A stretch of DNA of 20,969 bases from CAZPXF01 sp964590945 (GTDB taxonomy: Bacteria > Bacillota > Clostridia > Lachnospirales > Lachnospiraceae): NCBI GenBank assembly GCA_964590945.1, contig CAZPXF010000034.1:1-20969 (forward strand). The letters run 5' to 3'. The notes under the pieces are model-generated. The model worked only from the letters and a program-made list of their open reading frames with translations, ran no database searches and was not told the DNA's origin. Each line of letters begins with the position of its first letter. The stretch's first letter is position 1. Below, in pieces: positions 7,806 through 15,041 of the stretch. The position numbers were made by a program, and so were the translations under genes.

Positions 7806-8522
7806 TTACAAATAGGTTGCTCCGGAACGGATAATGGATTCGCGGACCAGCACATCCATCGCATCCAGGCAGATCTCCGGGACGCTGTGGAATTCCTTAT
7901 AAACCGAAAGCTCCGTGCACGCAAGGATGACCGCGTCGCACCCCTTCTCCACCAGCTCGTCCACAACACGGTTAAACAGATGTTTTGAGCCGCGTTCCCC
8001 GGCCTTGATCTCATCGTAAATGATGTGCATGACGTCCTTCTGCCTTCTCTTCGATGGATTTACCGCAGTGATCCCAAGCTTCTCGCATTCCTTCCTGTAA
8101 ATACCGGAAAAGATCGTTCCATCCGTCGCCATGATGCCGATCCTTTTGATATCGCCGAACTGTTTCCGCGCGTACAGCACGCTCTCGCGTATCATATGGA
8201 TGATCGGAACACTTGTCTGTTCCTGAAGCTTATCATAATAATAGTGGGAGGTATTGCACGGGATCGCGATATTTGCCACCCCAAGCATCTCCAATGTACG
8301 TAAGTCCTCAATCATCGACCGGAGCAGTTCTTTGCTCTCACCGCTCAGGATCGCCTTTGTCCGGTCGGGCGTGGATGCATGGTTCAGGATCACCGTGTCA
8401 ATATGCTCCTGGTCGCAGGACGCTTTCGTGTGCTCGATCATGCGATCCAGAAAAAAGCTCGTCGCCTGCGGGCCAAGTCCGCCAAGCACGCCCAGACGCT
8501 TCTTGTCATTGTATGTTATCAT
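7806..8522 (-). CDS. aspartate/glutamate racemase family protein
   Basis: A 238-residue member of the PLP-independent Asp/Glu/hydantoin racemase family. Both catalytic cysteines are present: IPCNTSH (Cys89) and LACTELS (Cys202), so it should be an active racemase rather than a one-cysteine relative. The N-terminal GVLGGLGPQAT is typical of the aspartate racemase branch rather than MurI glutamate racemase. The ATG has CCTCCT-complement AGGAGG (8529-8534) 6 nt upstream, and part of that site can pair with an upstream TCCTGT on the mRNA. Its position between the ATP-grasp ligase and the MurE-like gene suggests it supplies a D-amino acid, perhaps D-aspartate, for cell-wall use. The substrate is inferred. 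Confidence 0.88.
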   Translation of the reverse strand: MITYNDKKRLGVLGGLGPQATSFFLDRMIEHTKASCDQEHIDTVILNHASTPDRTKAILSGESKELLRSMIEDLRTLEMLGVANIAIPCNTSHYYYDKLQEQTSVPIIHMIRESVLYARKQFGDIKRIGIMATDGTIFSGIYRKECEKLGITAVNPSKRRQKDVMHIIYDEIKAGERGSKHLFNRVVDELVEKGCDAVILACTELSVYKEFHSVPEICLDAMDVLVRESIIRSGATYL

Positions 8523-8561
8523 AGAACACCTCCTGTTCCCGCGTTACCTGACAGGAACCAT

Positions 8562-9773
8562 CTATTTGTAATACATGTCAAATTTCCTGTAATGGCTGAA
8601 ATGCTGCTTCATCATGCGCAGCCAGCGGTTCAGCCTGAAATCTCCCTTCATAAATACCGGGTTGACAGCTTTTCCCTCCGCGATCAGCTTCTTCATCTTG
8701 CTTTTCAGCTTCGGATCCCTGACATGCCTGAAAGCAACCTTCTTCGGAACGACCAGCCAGAGGCGCTCCTCCTTCGCCGTCTCAAACGGAAGCTCCTTAT
8801 TGTAAATATACTCTTCTACGATATATTTCGCTACGTTGAATCCAGAGCCTGTCACATAGTAATTGCTCCGCCCCTGTCTTGTATTGATCTCAAAAAACTT
8901 GAACTTCCCGTCGCGCGTATCATACTTGATATCAAAATTGGAAAATCCAACATAGTGAAGATCCTCCAGCAGCTTCTTCACACGTCCCATCAGCTCCTCA
9001 TTCGGCTCTGTAATGATGACTGCATGATTGCCGAGTCCATGCGGGGTATGCTCTTCCAAAAGCACGTGTCCAAGACACATCATCTTAACTTTCGCATCCC
9101 TTCCGGAATAGGAAGTCAGTACACGCATATATTCATCATTCCCCGGAATCGTGTCCTGAATGATAAGAGAATCTGTATATCCTGCGCCGTAAATGTCCTG
9201 AATGACCTGATTCAGCTCCTCGCGGGTGTCCAGCTTGTAGATCTTGTTCTGCGTCGGAAATGGATGCTCCCAGTACATAACGCCGTTGGACGGCTTACAG
9301 ATGACCGGGAACGGAAAGTTCATCTCAAAATCAAGTCCCATCTCCGGCTTGTAAATAAGGGTACCCGGATAATCGATCCCATACTCCTCGCACAACTGAT
9401 AAAAGGTCTCCTTCTGCTGAAGACTGTCCATCAGGTCAAAATCAATGTACGGAGCAATGATATTCGGCTCCAGCTCCTTCTTGTGCTTACTGATCAGCGC
9501 AACATAACTGTCCCCGCATCCCACCAGCACGATCTTTTTGTCCGCATGCTTCTTCGCAAACCCATTGACCGTTCCAAGGAACACTTCGTCCGTGTCAATC
9601 TTCACATTCGGCGTATAGACCGTGATCCTGCTCCCGTAGCTCGGGCCGCTTGGATATTTCCCAAATACATAGGACTGAACCTGATACTGCTCATAAAATG
9701 CGCGGGCAACGCTGTATGTGTTGATGTCGCCGCCAAGCAGAACCGGGATAAATTCTCTCTGTTTAAAATTCAT
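8562..9773 (-). CDS. ATP-grasp carboxylate-amine ligase, D-aspartate ligase-like
   Basis: A 403-residue ATP-grasp enzyme, which joins a carboxylate to an amine through an acyl-phosphate. The N-terminal FIPVLLGGDINTYSVARAF and VLVGCGDSYVALIS form the substrate-side domain. FPVICKPSNGVMYWE (Lys160) and the metal-binding FFEINTRQGRSNYY (294-306) mark the ATP site. A basic C-terminal tail follows (RWLRMMKQHFSHYRKF). Size and layout agree with the D-aspartate ligases that attach D-Asp to the third residue of peptidoglycan precursors in enterococci, whose partner is an aspartate racemase; a racemase gene follows 39 nt downstream here. The start is an ATG with AAAGGTGA just upstream. It is the first gene of the operon. 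A different amino-acid substrate cannot be excluded. Confidence 0.82.
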   Translation of the reverse strand: MNFKQREFIPVLLGGDINTYSVARAFYEQYQVQSYVFGKYPSGPSYGSRITVYTPNVKIDTDEVFLGTVNGFAKKHADKKIVLVGCGDSYVALISKHKKELEPNIIAPYIDFDLMDSLQQKETFYQLCEEYGIDYPGTLIYKPEMGLDFEMNFPFPVICKPSNGVMYWEHPFPTQNKIYKLDTREELNQVIQDIYGAGYTDSLIIQDTIPGNDEYMRVLTSYSGRDAKVKMMCLGHVLLEEHTPHGLGNHAVIITEPNEELMGRVKKLLEDLHYVGFSNFDIKYDTRDGKFKFFEINTRQGRSNYYVTGSGFNVAKYIVEEYIYNKELPFETAKEERLWLVVPKKVAFRHVRDPKLKSKMKKLIAEGKAVNPVFMKGDFRLNRWLRMMKQHFSHYRKFDMYYK

Positions 9774-9794
9774 CGTATCACCTTTCTATAAACA

Positions 9795-9861
9795 GCCCTG
9801 TCAGGGCATGTAATTCCTGCAGCGCCAATGTACAAAGGCCGCCCGTCCGGCATCTGTACAT
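9795..9861 (-). promoter_or_regulatory. structured 5' leader of the cell-wall/nitrogen operon
   Basis: Between the promoter and the ATP-grasp start the roughly 95-nt leader can fold into two hairpins. The first has outer arms ATGTACA (9861-9855) and TGTACAT (9834-9828) with an inner GCC/GGC stem. The second is GCCCT-GAC-AGGGC at 9807-9795. Neither is followed by a U tract, so neither is a simple terminator. The role is unknown; a regulator's DNA operator is equally possible for the ATGTACA repeat. Confidence 0.4.
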
Positions 9862-9875
9862 CAAAGCCAGCCTTG

Positions 9876-9904
9876 ATTATAGTATAAAAAAAGCAGTTTT
9901 GCAA
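9876..9904 (-). promoter_or_regulatory. sigma-A promoter of the seven-gene operon
   Basis: On the minus strand TTGCAA (9904-9899) and a perfect TATAAT (9881-9876) are separated by exactly 17 bp. Transcription would start near 9869, about 95 nt before the ATP-grasp ATG. It is the only strong promoter I find upstream of the run of co-directed genes ending at dapL. Confidence 0.78.
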
Positions 9905-9976
9905 CACAGTAGCATCGCTATCTGACTGATCCGGGTTCCATGATTCCCCCATTATTTCTCTGTTTTACTGTCATTT

Positions 9977-10186
9977 TTACTGGATCTCAGTCACAGTGTA
10001 GTCCTTCGCCTCCACAGCCTGTTTCAGCGCCGCATTTGCAACATCACCGTCCAGCGATACGATCGCCGTCCCCGCCTCGTGACTTACCTCCGCCTTCTTC
10101 ACTCCATCAAGAGCTTCCAGCGCTTTCTTTACGGCCGCCTCACAGTGCGGACACATCATGCCTTCGATTTTCATTGTCTTTTTCAT
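9977..10186 (-). CDS. possible free CopZ-like copper chaperone from an internal start
   Basis: Within copA, in the same frame, an ATG at 10186 is preceded by AAAGGAGG (10195-10202) with an 8-nt gap, as good a ribosome site as any in the window. Translation from it would give a 69-residue protein, the length of CopZ chaperones, with the Cu(I) motif MMCPHC (Cys12, Cys15) and an HMA-fold sequence. It would deliver Cu(I) to the pump or to CsoR. That the site exists is seen directly; that it is used is inference. The alternative is that the purine-rich stretch is chance, since it also encodes Lys/Glu-rich linker residues. Confidence 0.5.
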   Translation of the reverse strand: MKKTMKIEGMMCPHCEAAVKKALEALDGVKKAEVSHEAGTAIVSLDGDVANAALKQAVEAKDYTVTEIQ

Positions 10187-12523
10187 TGTGGAATCCTCCT
10201 TTATTTCTTCTTTTTGATCTTCTAAATTCAACGCAACAGGATTGATCTTCTTATCCTTTGCAGCGTTTCTGACAGGAAACAGGTTGAGCCTTAGCGCGTT
10301 TGATACGACGCAGAAGCTGGATAAGCTCATGGCCGCCGCTGCGAACATCGGATTTAATTGCCATCCGAAAACCGGAATCCAGACTCCCGCAGCAAGCGGA
10401 ATTCCGATCACATTGTAGAAAAATGCCCAGAACAGATTCTGATGGATGTTCCGAAGCGTTGCGCGGCTAAGTCTTACCGCAGCCGGGACGTCGCTGAGAC
10501 GGCTCTTCATGAGTACAACGTCCGCAGCGTCGACCGCCACGTCCGTTCCTGCCCCGATTGCGATCCCGATATCCGCCCTCGTAAGCGCCGGGGCGTCATT
10601 GATACCATCGCCGACCATGATGACCTTGCCCCTCTCGCCAAGTCGGCGGATCACTTGCTCCTTGCCATCCGGCAGAACGCCCGCAATGACATCGTCCACG
10701 CCGGCCTGTCTGCCGATAGCCCTCGCTGTGCGTTCATTATCTCCGGTCAGCATGACGACACGGATCCCCATGTTCTGCAATTCCTTCACAGCCTGCGGAC
10801 TGTCCTCCTTGATCACATCCGCTACCGCGATGATGCCAAGAAGCCTGTCGTCCCTGCTGAAAAATAACGGCGTCTTACCCTCTCCGGCAAGCTTCTCCGC
10901 CTCTTCTTTTAGCTTCGCAGATACATTCGCCTTTGTCAATATATGTTTCAGATTTCCTCCGTTCAGCACTGCCCCATCTGACACTGCAGTCAGTCCATTT
11001 CCCGGAAGGGCGCGGAATTCTGCCACCTCCCCGACATGTATGCCCTGCTCTCCGATCATCGTCAGGATCGCTTTCGCAAGCGGATGTTCACTCTTCTTTT
11101 CCAGCGCGCCTGCCATGAGCAGAAGCTCTTTTTCGCTGACGCCGTCCGCCGGAAGGATATCCGTCACCTTCGGCTCTCCGCTTGTGATCGTTCCCGTCTT
11201 ATCCAGCGCTACGATCTGCGCGCGCCCGGTCTCCTCCAGAGATGAGGCTGTCTTAAACAGAATCCCATGCTTCGCACCCATTCCATTTCCAACCATGATC
11301 GCTACCGGAGTCGCAAGTCCAAGCGCACACGGACAGCTTATGACCAGTACGGATATTCCCCTTGCAAGGGCAAATCCAAACGATTGTCCGGCAATCAGCC
11401 ACACGATCGTTGTAACAACCGCTATAGAGATAACCCCCGGAACGAATATACCGGATACTTTATCTGCGATCCTGGCGATCGGAGCCTTTGTCGCTGCAGC
11501 GTCGCTGACCATCTGAATGATCTGCGACAGGGTCGTGTCTTCGCCAACCCTCGTCGCCTCGCACCGGATAAATCCGGACTGGTTGAGCGTCGCAGCAGAT
11601 ACCGTATCTCCCGGTTCCTTATCCACCGGAATACTCTCGCCTGTCAGCGCCGCTTCATTGACTGCACTGTTTCCCTCCAGAATACGCCCGTCCACCGGAA
11701 TATTCTCGCCCGGACGTACAACAAAAATATCTCCCTTTGCAACCTGCTCGACGGCCACCTCCATCTCCGCGCCGTCTTTGATAATACTGGCAGTCTTCGG
11801 CGCAAGCTTCAACAGGCTCTTCAGCGCATCCGTCGTCCTGCCCCTGGAGCGGGCTTCCAGCATCTTTCCGACAGTAATAAGCGTCAGGATCATGGCAGCC
11901 GACTCAAAATAGAACTCCATCATGTAATCCATGACAGCCATCATATCTCCATCTGCCTGCGCCCTTGTCATGGCAAAGAGTGCATACACACTCCATACAA
12001 AGGACGCCATAGAGCCAAGCGCCACCAGAGTATCCATATTCGGGGCGCGGTGGATCAGGCCCTTAAAGCCGTTGATAAAAAACTTCTGGTTGATGACCAT
12101 GATAATCCCCGACAAAAGCATCTGTACAAGTCCCATAGCCACATGGTTATCATCAAAAAATGCCGGAAGCGGCCATCCCCACATCATATGACCCATAGAA
12201 AAATACAGGAGCACGATCAAAAAAGCAAGCGAAGAGATCAGCCTTTTCTTCATGACCGGAGTCTCCCGGTCCTTCAGCGCATCCTCCGCATCCGCCATGG
12301 CCGACGCTCCTTGCTTTCTGTCCGCGCCTTTTACAGACGCGCCATAGCCCGCGGCCTCTACAGCCGCAATAATCGACGGTGCGGAAGCGCTTCCTTCCAC
12401 GCTCATAGAATTTGTAAGGAGACTCACTGAACAGGAAGTGACTCCCTCTACCTTTGATACCGCTTTCTCCACGCGGGCGCTGCACGCCGCACAGCTCATT
12501 CCGGTAACCGTAAATTGCTCCAT
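9977..12523 (-). CDS. copA: copper-exporting P-type ATPase with C-terminal CopZ-like domain
   Basis: An 848-residue P1B-type ATPase that pumps Cu(I) out across the membrane. In order: an N-terminal metal-binding domain with GMSCAAC (Cys11, Cys14), transmembrane helices, the actuator TGES (294-297), the in-membrane CPC (397-399), DKTGTIT with phosphorylated Asp441, the HP pair (480-481), and GDGINDAP (638-645). After the last helices and a charged linker a second metal-binding domain begins at Met780, with GMMCPHC (Cys791, Cys794). This makes the protein longer than CopA enzymes ending at the membrane domain. GGAGGAGG lies just before the ATG, 12 nt after csoR. The residue before the C-terminal domain is also a plausible independent translation start, annotated separately. 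Confidence 0.95.
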   Translation of the reverse strand: MEQFTVTGMSCAACSARVEKAVSKVEGVTSCSVSLLTNSMSVEGSASAPSIIAAVEAAGYGASVKGADRKQGASAMADAEDALKDRETPVMKKRLISSLAFLIVLLYFSMGHMMWGWPLPAFFDDNHVAMGLVQMLLSGIIMVINQKFFINGFKGLIHRAPNMDTLVALGSMASFVWSVYALFAMTRAQADGDMMAVMDYMMEFYFESAAMILTLITVGKMLEARSRGRTTDALKSLLKLAPKTASIIKDGAEMEVAVEQVAKGDIFVVRPGENIPVDGRILEGNSAVNEAALTGESIPVDKEPGDTVSAATLNQSGFIRCEATRVGEDTTLSQIIQMVSDAAATKAPIARIADKVSGIFVPGVISIAVVTTIVWLIAGQSFGFALARGISVLVISCPCALGLATPVAIMVGNGMGAKHGILFKTASSLEETGRAQIVALDKTGTITSGEPKVTDILPADGVSEKELLLMAGALEKKSEHPLAKAILTMIGEQGIHVGEVAEFRALPGNGLTAVSDGAVLNGGNLKHILTKANVSAKLKEEAEKLAGEGKTPLFFSRDDRLLGIIAVADVIKEDSPQAVKELQNMGIRVVMLTGDNERTARAIGRQAGVDDVIAGVLPDGKEQVIRRLGERGKVIMVGDGINDAPALTRADIGIAIGAGTDVAVDAADVVLMKSRLSDVPAAVRLSRATLRNIHQNLFWAFFYNVIGIPLAAGVWIPVFGWQLNPMFAAAAMSLSSFCVVSNALRLNLFPVRNAAKDKKINPVALNLEDQKEEIKEDSTMKKTMKIEGMMCPHCEAAVKKALEALDGVKKAEVSHEAGTAIVSLDGDVANAALKQAVEAKDYTVTEIQ

Positions 12524-12535
12524 GCGTTCCTCCTC

Positions 12536-12835
12536 CTACTTCATAAACTTTCGGATGACTTTGATCAGGTCATCCACGGTGTCATCCTCACCGGCACGGA
12601 TATCATCCACTACACAGGTGCGGATATGATTCTCCAGCAGCACCTTGCTGAAACTGTTCAGAGCTGCGTTCGCCGCCGCAACCTGTGTCAGAATATCCGT
12701 ACAGTATGCATCCTTCTCGATCATACCCTTGATCCCGCGAATCTGACCTTCGATCCGGTTCAGGCGGTGAATCAGATCCGTATACTCTCTCTCGTCCCTC
12801 TGTTTCGTCTTATGACAGCAGCATTTCTCTTCCAT
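12536..12835 (-). CDS. csoR: CsoR-family copper-sensing repressor
   Basis: A 99-residue all-helical repressor of the CsoR/FrmR family. When Cu(I) binds, it leaves the DNA and the export operon is expressed. The Cu(I) ligand pattern is present: Cys in DAYCTDI, then His and Cys in ENHIRTC. HRLNRIEGQIRGIKGMIE is the family's first helix. An extra N-terminal cluster, EKCCCHKT, may also hold metal. The ATG at 12835 gives family length and has AGGGA upstream; the open frame extends 18 codons further without reason. It is the first gene of the operon, directly ahead of copA, with its operator in the promoter. Confidence 0.93.
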   Translation of the reverse strand: MEEKCCCHKTKQRDEREYTDLIHRLNRIEGQIRGIKGMIEKDAYCTDILTQVAAANAALNSFSKVLLENHIRTCVVDDIRAGEDDTVDDLIKVIRKFMK

Positions 12836-12894
12836 AGCATGTCCCTGTCCTTTCTTTTCATACCAGGGCAGATCCTTTCCTCCCGGCAAAACTT

Positions 12895-12923
12895 ATTATA
12901 TACCCCGTGGGGGTATATTGCAA
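12895..12923 (-). promoter_or_regulatory. promoter of csoR-copA
   Basis: TTGCAA (12923-12918) and a perfect TATAAT (12900-12895) are separated by 17 bp on the minus strand. The whole spacer is occupied by the copper operator, which also touches the -10, so a bound repressor would exclude RNA polymerase. Confidence 0.85.
12899..12917. promoter_or_regulatory. CsoR-type operator
   Basis: A perfect inverted repeat TATACCCC-GTG-GGGGTATA (8-3-8). Its GC-rich core with AT flanks is the pattern known for CsoR operators. It lies inside the csoR-copA promoter, which fits autoregulation by CsoR. Confidence 0.88.
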
Positions 12924-12958
12924 CTCGTATTACTGATAATTTTTCTATACGCAGAAAT

Positions 12959-12978
12959 CCCCGGGCATAAACCCGGGG
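12959..12978 (-). terminator. probable terminator after the DUF1002 gene
   Basis: A 7-bp GC-only stem, CCCCGGG / CCCGGGG, with a 6-nt loop lies about 50 nt past the DUF1002 stop and just upstream of the csoR promoter. The stem is strong but the following minus-strand bases are AUUUCUG, a poor U tract, so termination efficiency is uncertain. Confidence 0.5.
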
Positions 12979-13026
12979 ACATGTTATCATCCGTATTCTG
13001 TCTGACTGTTTTATCCTGTCCTGTTT

Positions 13027-13962
13027 CTATCCAAATATCCTGTGCCAGATGATCTTTGCATATTTTGCAATCTTATCGATCAGACCATCGCCATTGATCT
13101 TGCTGAAATCAATTCCGATATCCTCCAGCTTCTGATAAAGATCCTTCGCCTGCTCCTGAAGTGTATCCGGATCAAGATCCAGATTCTTAACTTCACCCAT
13201 GAGTTCAAGGAGCTCCGTCTTCTGCTCGTCTGTCAGATCCACATTCATCTCCTCCGAGATCTCATCCACAGCCTCATTGATCTCGTCGTCGCTGGCCAGG
13301 CCTTCCGAAACAACCATCTCTTTCACTGCGCCGACAAGAGCAGCCGCTGTCTCCGGATCCTCTATCTCAGCTCCGAGATCGCTTGTCGTTACAAGCTCCT
13401 GCGTCGCCGCCTCTACGCTCTCCGCCGCCGTATCGCTTCCGGTCATCGTATCATATGCCTTGATCGCACCGATAAGTCCCGCCGTACCGGATACATTGAA
13501 CGGACCGGCAACTGTAACATCCGCATTCTTGATGCCTGCTGTGACGAGAGCATTCTGATACATCGTAGTCGTGCAATATGTAATGTTGTGCGTCTCAACA
13601 TTCACTCCGCTTCCATCTTCCGTGCTTACTACCTTTACAGATGAGAGCGCTCTGCTGCCGATCAGGCTGCTGTCGATATACTGATCCAGGTACTCGTGTT
13701 CATCTGCATTTGTAACCTGAAGCACCGTGCAGTCATTCAGATCTGACTCCGTAAGACCGAGAAGGCCAAGAACGGTTGCGCGTTCCTCCGTCGACAGATC
13801 CGCTCCGAGTGAAACGTAAGTTCCCGCCAGGTCAGAGGAGTCTGTTGAAGCATCCCCCTCAGAATCTGCCTTTACTGTCATAGGTGTCACCGCCAATGCC
13901 GCCGCAGTCACAACTGTCAGACATACAGCGGTCAGCTTCTTCCATAATTTTAAATTCTTCAT
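13027..13962 (-). CDS. DUF1002 exported protein
   Basis: A 311-residue secreted protein with a signal peptide: basic MKNLKLWKK, a hydrophobic stretch to about residue 27, then a probable cleavage after TVKA. The mature part matches my recollection of DUF1002 proteins of Firmicutes (TYVSLGADLSTEERATVLGLLG; AYDTMTGSDTAAESVEAATQELVTT). The C-terminal third is acidic and helical, ending in a short hydrophobic segment. No function is established for the family. The start at 13962 is chosen over an ATG five codons upstream because GAGGA lies 8 nt before it. It is probably a single-gene unit with its own promoter and terminator. Confidence 0.88.
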   Translation of the reverse strand: MKNLKLWKKLTAVCLTVVTAAALAVTPMTVKADSEGDASTDSSDLAGTYVSLGADLSTEERATVLGLLGLTESDLNDCTVLQVTNADEHEYLDQYIDSSLIGSRALSSVKVVSTEDGSGVNVETHNITYCTTTMYQNALVTAGIKNADVTVAGPFNVSGTAGLIGAIKAYDTMTGSDTAAESVEAATQELVTTSDLGAEIEDPETAAALVGAVKEMVVSEGLASDDEINEAVDEISEEMNVDLTDEQKTELLELMGEVKNLDLDPDTLQEQAKDLYQKLEDIGIDFSKINGDGLIDKIAKYAKIIWHRIFG

Positions 13963-13975
13963 AATAAAAATCCTC

Positions 13976-14041
13976 ATCTAAGTATTGTCTTGTTTCCGGA
14001 GATCCGGCTCTGCCGGACCTCCATCGATTATATACTTAGAT
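13976..14041. repeat. inverted repeats around the DUF1002 promoter and leader
   Basis: A 10-bp inverted repeat, ATCTAAGTAT (13976-13985) and ATACTTAGAT (14032-14041), brackets the leader. One arm lies just before the -10, the other just before the ribosome site. Inside is a hairpin at 13998-14022 with an 11-bp stem including one G-U pair around a 3-nt loop. This may be an operator pair plus an mRNA hairpin. Confidence 0.55.
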
Positions 14042-14053
14042 AAGGAGAATTAC
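14025..14053 (-). promoter_or_regulatory. promoter of the DUF1002 gene
   Basis: On the minus strand TTGTAA and TATAAT are separated by 17 bp, placing the transcription start some 60 nt before the ATG. The upstream region is very AT-rich, which could act as an UP element. Confidence 0.7.
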
Positions 14054-14116
14054 AATGCTTAAAATGTGAATTTTTCTTAATAATTTTTTAAGATGCAAAT
14101 ATCCTGTCCTCAAAAT

Positions 14117-14911
14117 CTACAGTCTTCTGGAAATCTCCGTACACTCCCGCACAGCTTCAAACACCGCTGAACGGAATCCTTTCTCTTCCAGCACACGGAC
14201 TGCGCCGATCGTCGTTCCTGCCGGTGAGCAGACCATATCCTTAAGCTCCCCCGGATGCTTTCCTGTCTCAAGAAGCATCTTCGCGCTTCCAAGTACCGCC
14301 TGCGCCGCAAATGTATACGCCTGCGCTCTTGGCATTCCCTCGAATACCGCCGCATCCGCCATCGCTTCAATAAACAAAAAGACATAAGCCGGCGAGCTTC
14401 CGCTGACCGCCGTTACTACGTCCATCAGATTCTCCGCGACAACCTCAACGCGGCTGAATGCCCCGAGAATCTTCTGAGCCAGCGCGAGATCCTCTTCCTT
14501 TACGTTTTGATTCGGACATACAGCGGTCATGCCTGCCGAAACCATGGCCGGAGTATTCGGCATCGTACGCACGATCCTAAGCTCTCTGCCAAACTGCTCT
14601 CCAAGCCATGCGAGAGTCTTTCCAGGCGCGATCGTGATGATGATCTGCCGCTCTGTCACAACATCTTTTATTTCTCTGATAACATCTTCATAAAACTGCG
14701 GCTTGACCGAGAGGAAAAGAACATCCGCCTGCCCGGCTGCTTCTTTATTATCTGCCGTCACCTGAATACCGTAAGTCTCCTGCACCTTCTGCCTTCCAGG
14801 CGCAAAAGGGTCCGCGCCGATAATCTCCTCCGGCCTGCAGATACCTTCTTTGATGATTCCTCCCATAATGGCTCCCGCCATATTTCCACATCCGATAAAT
14901 CCAAGTTTCAT
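14117..14911 (-). CDS. proC: pyrroline-5-carboxylate reductase
   Basis: A 264-residue NAD(P)H-dependent enzyme catalysing the last step of proline synthesis. The N-terminal GFIGCGNMAGAI is the Rossmann dinucleotide motif. VRTMPNTPAMVSAG, VSGSSPAYVFLFIEAMADAAV and CSPAGTTIGAVRVLE are the standard P5C reductase signatures, and the length is normal. The ATG at 14911 has GGAGG 7 nt upstream. The frame stays open for 36 more codons, but that stretch resembles no ProC N-terminus and lacks a ribosome site. It is a single gene, divergent from the ABC transporter operon. Confidence 0.96.
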   Translation of the reverse strand: MKLGFIGCGNMAGAIMGGIIKEGICRPEEIIGADPFAPGRQKVQETYGIQVTADNKEAAGQADVLFLSVKPQFYEDVIREIKDVVTERQIIITIAPGKTLAWLGEQFGRELRIVRTMPNTPAMVSAGMTAVCPNQNVKEEDLALAQKILGAFSRVEVVAENLMDVVTAVSGSSPAYVFLFIEAMADAAVFEGMPRAQAYTFAAQAVLGSAKMLLETGKHPGELKDMVCSPAGTTIGAVRVLEEKGFRSAVFEAVRECTEISRRL

Positions 14912-15014
14912 TTCATTTCCTCCAAACTGTGAGAATTTCCTTACAGGCTTTCCGTCGGCGTCATAACGAAAATCTGTCATGCGGCGTATGGTTTTGCGTG
15001 GCATCCAGCCGCTT

Positions 15015-15041
15015 TGCATACATTGTATTTTATTGTATGCA
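15015..15041. repeat. AT-rich inverted repeat upstream of proC
   Basis: TGCATACA (15015-15022) and TGTATGCA (15034-15041) form 8-bp arms 11 bp apart. On the plus strand six T follow, so it resembles a terminator, yet no plus-strand gene precedes it. An operator over the proC promoter region, where TACAAT sequences occur, is more likely. Confidence 0.45.

Noticed and set aside
6351..9791. Two long plus-strand open frames (about 477 and 470 codons) opposite murE and the racemase/ATP-grasp genes
   Set aside because: Both lie over genes with clear motifs and good ribosome sites on the minus strand. The products show no recognisable fold and reflect the codon bias of the real genes.
11267..12430. 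A 387-codon plus-strand frame opposite copA
   Set aside because: Antisense shadow of the ATPase, very Arg- and His-rich, with no domain pattern.
14912..15019. 36-codon extension of ProC
   Set aside because: The Rossmann motif begins right after the ATG at 14911, which has GGAGG at ideal distance; the extension has neither homology I recognise nor a ribosome site.
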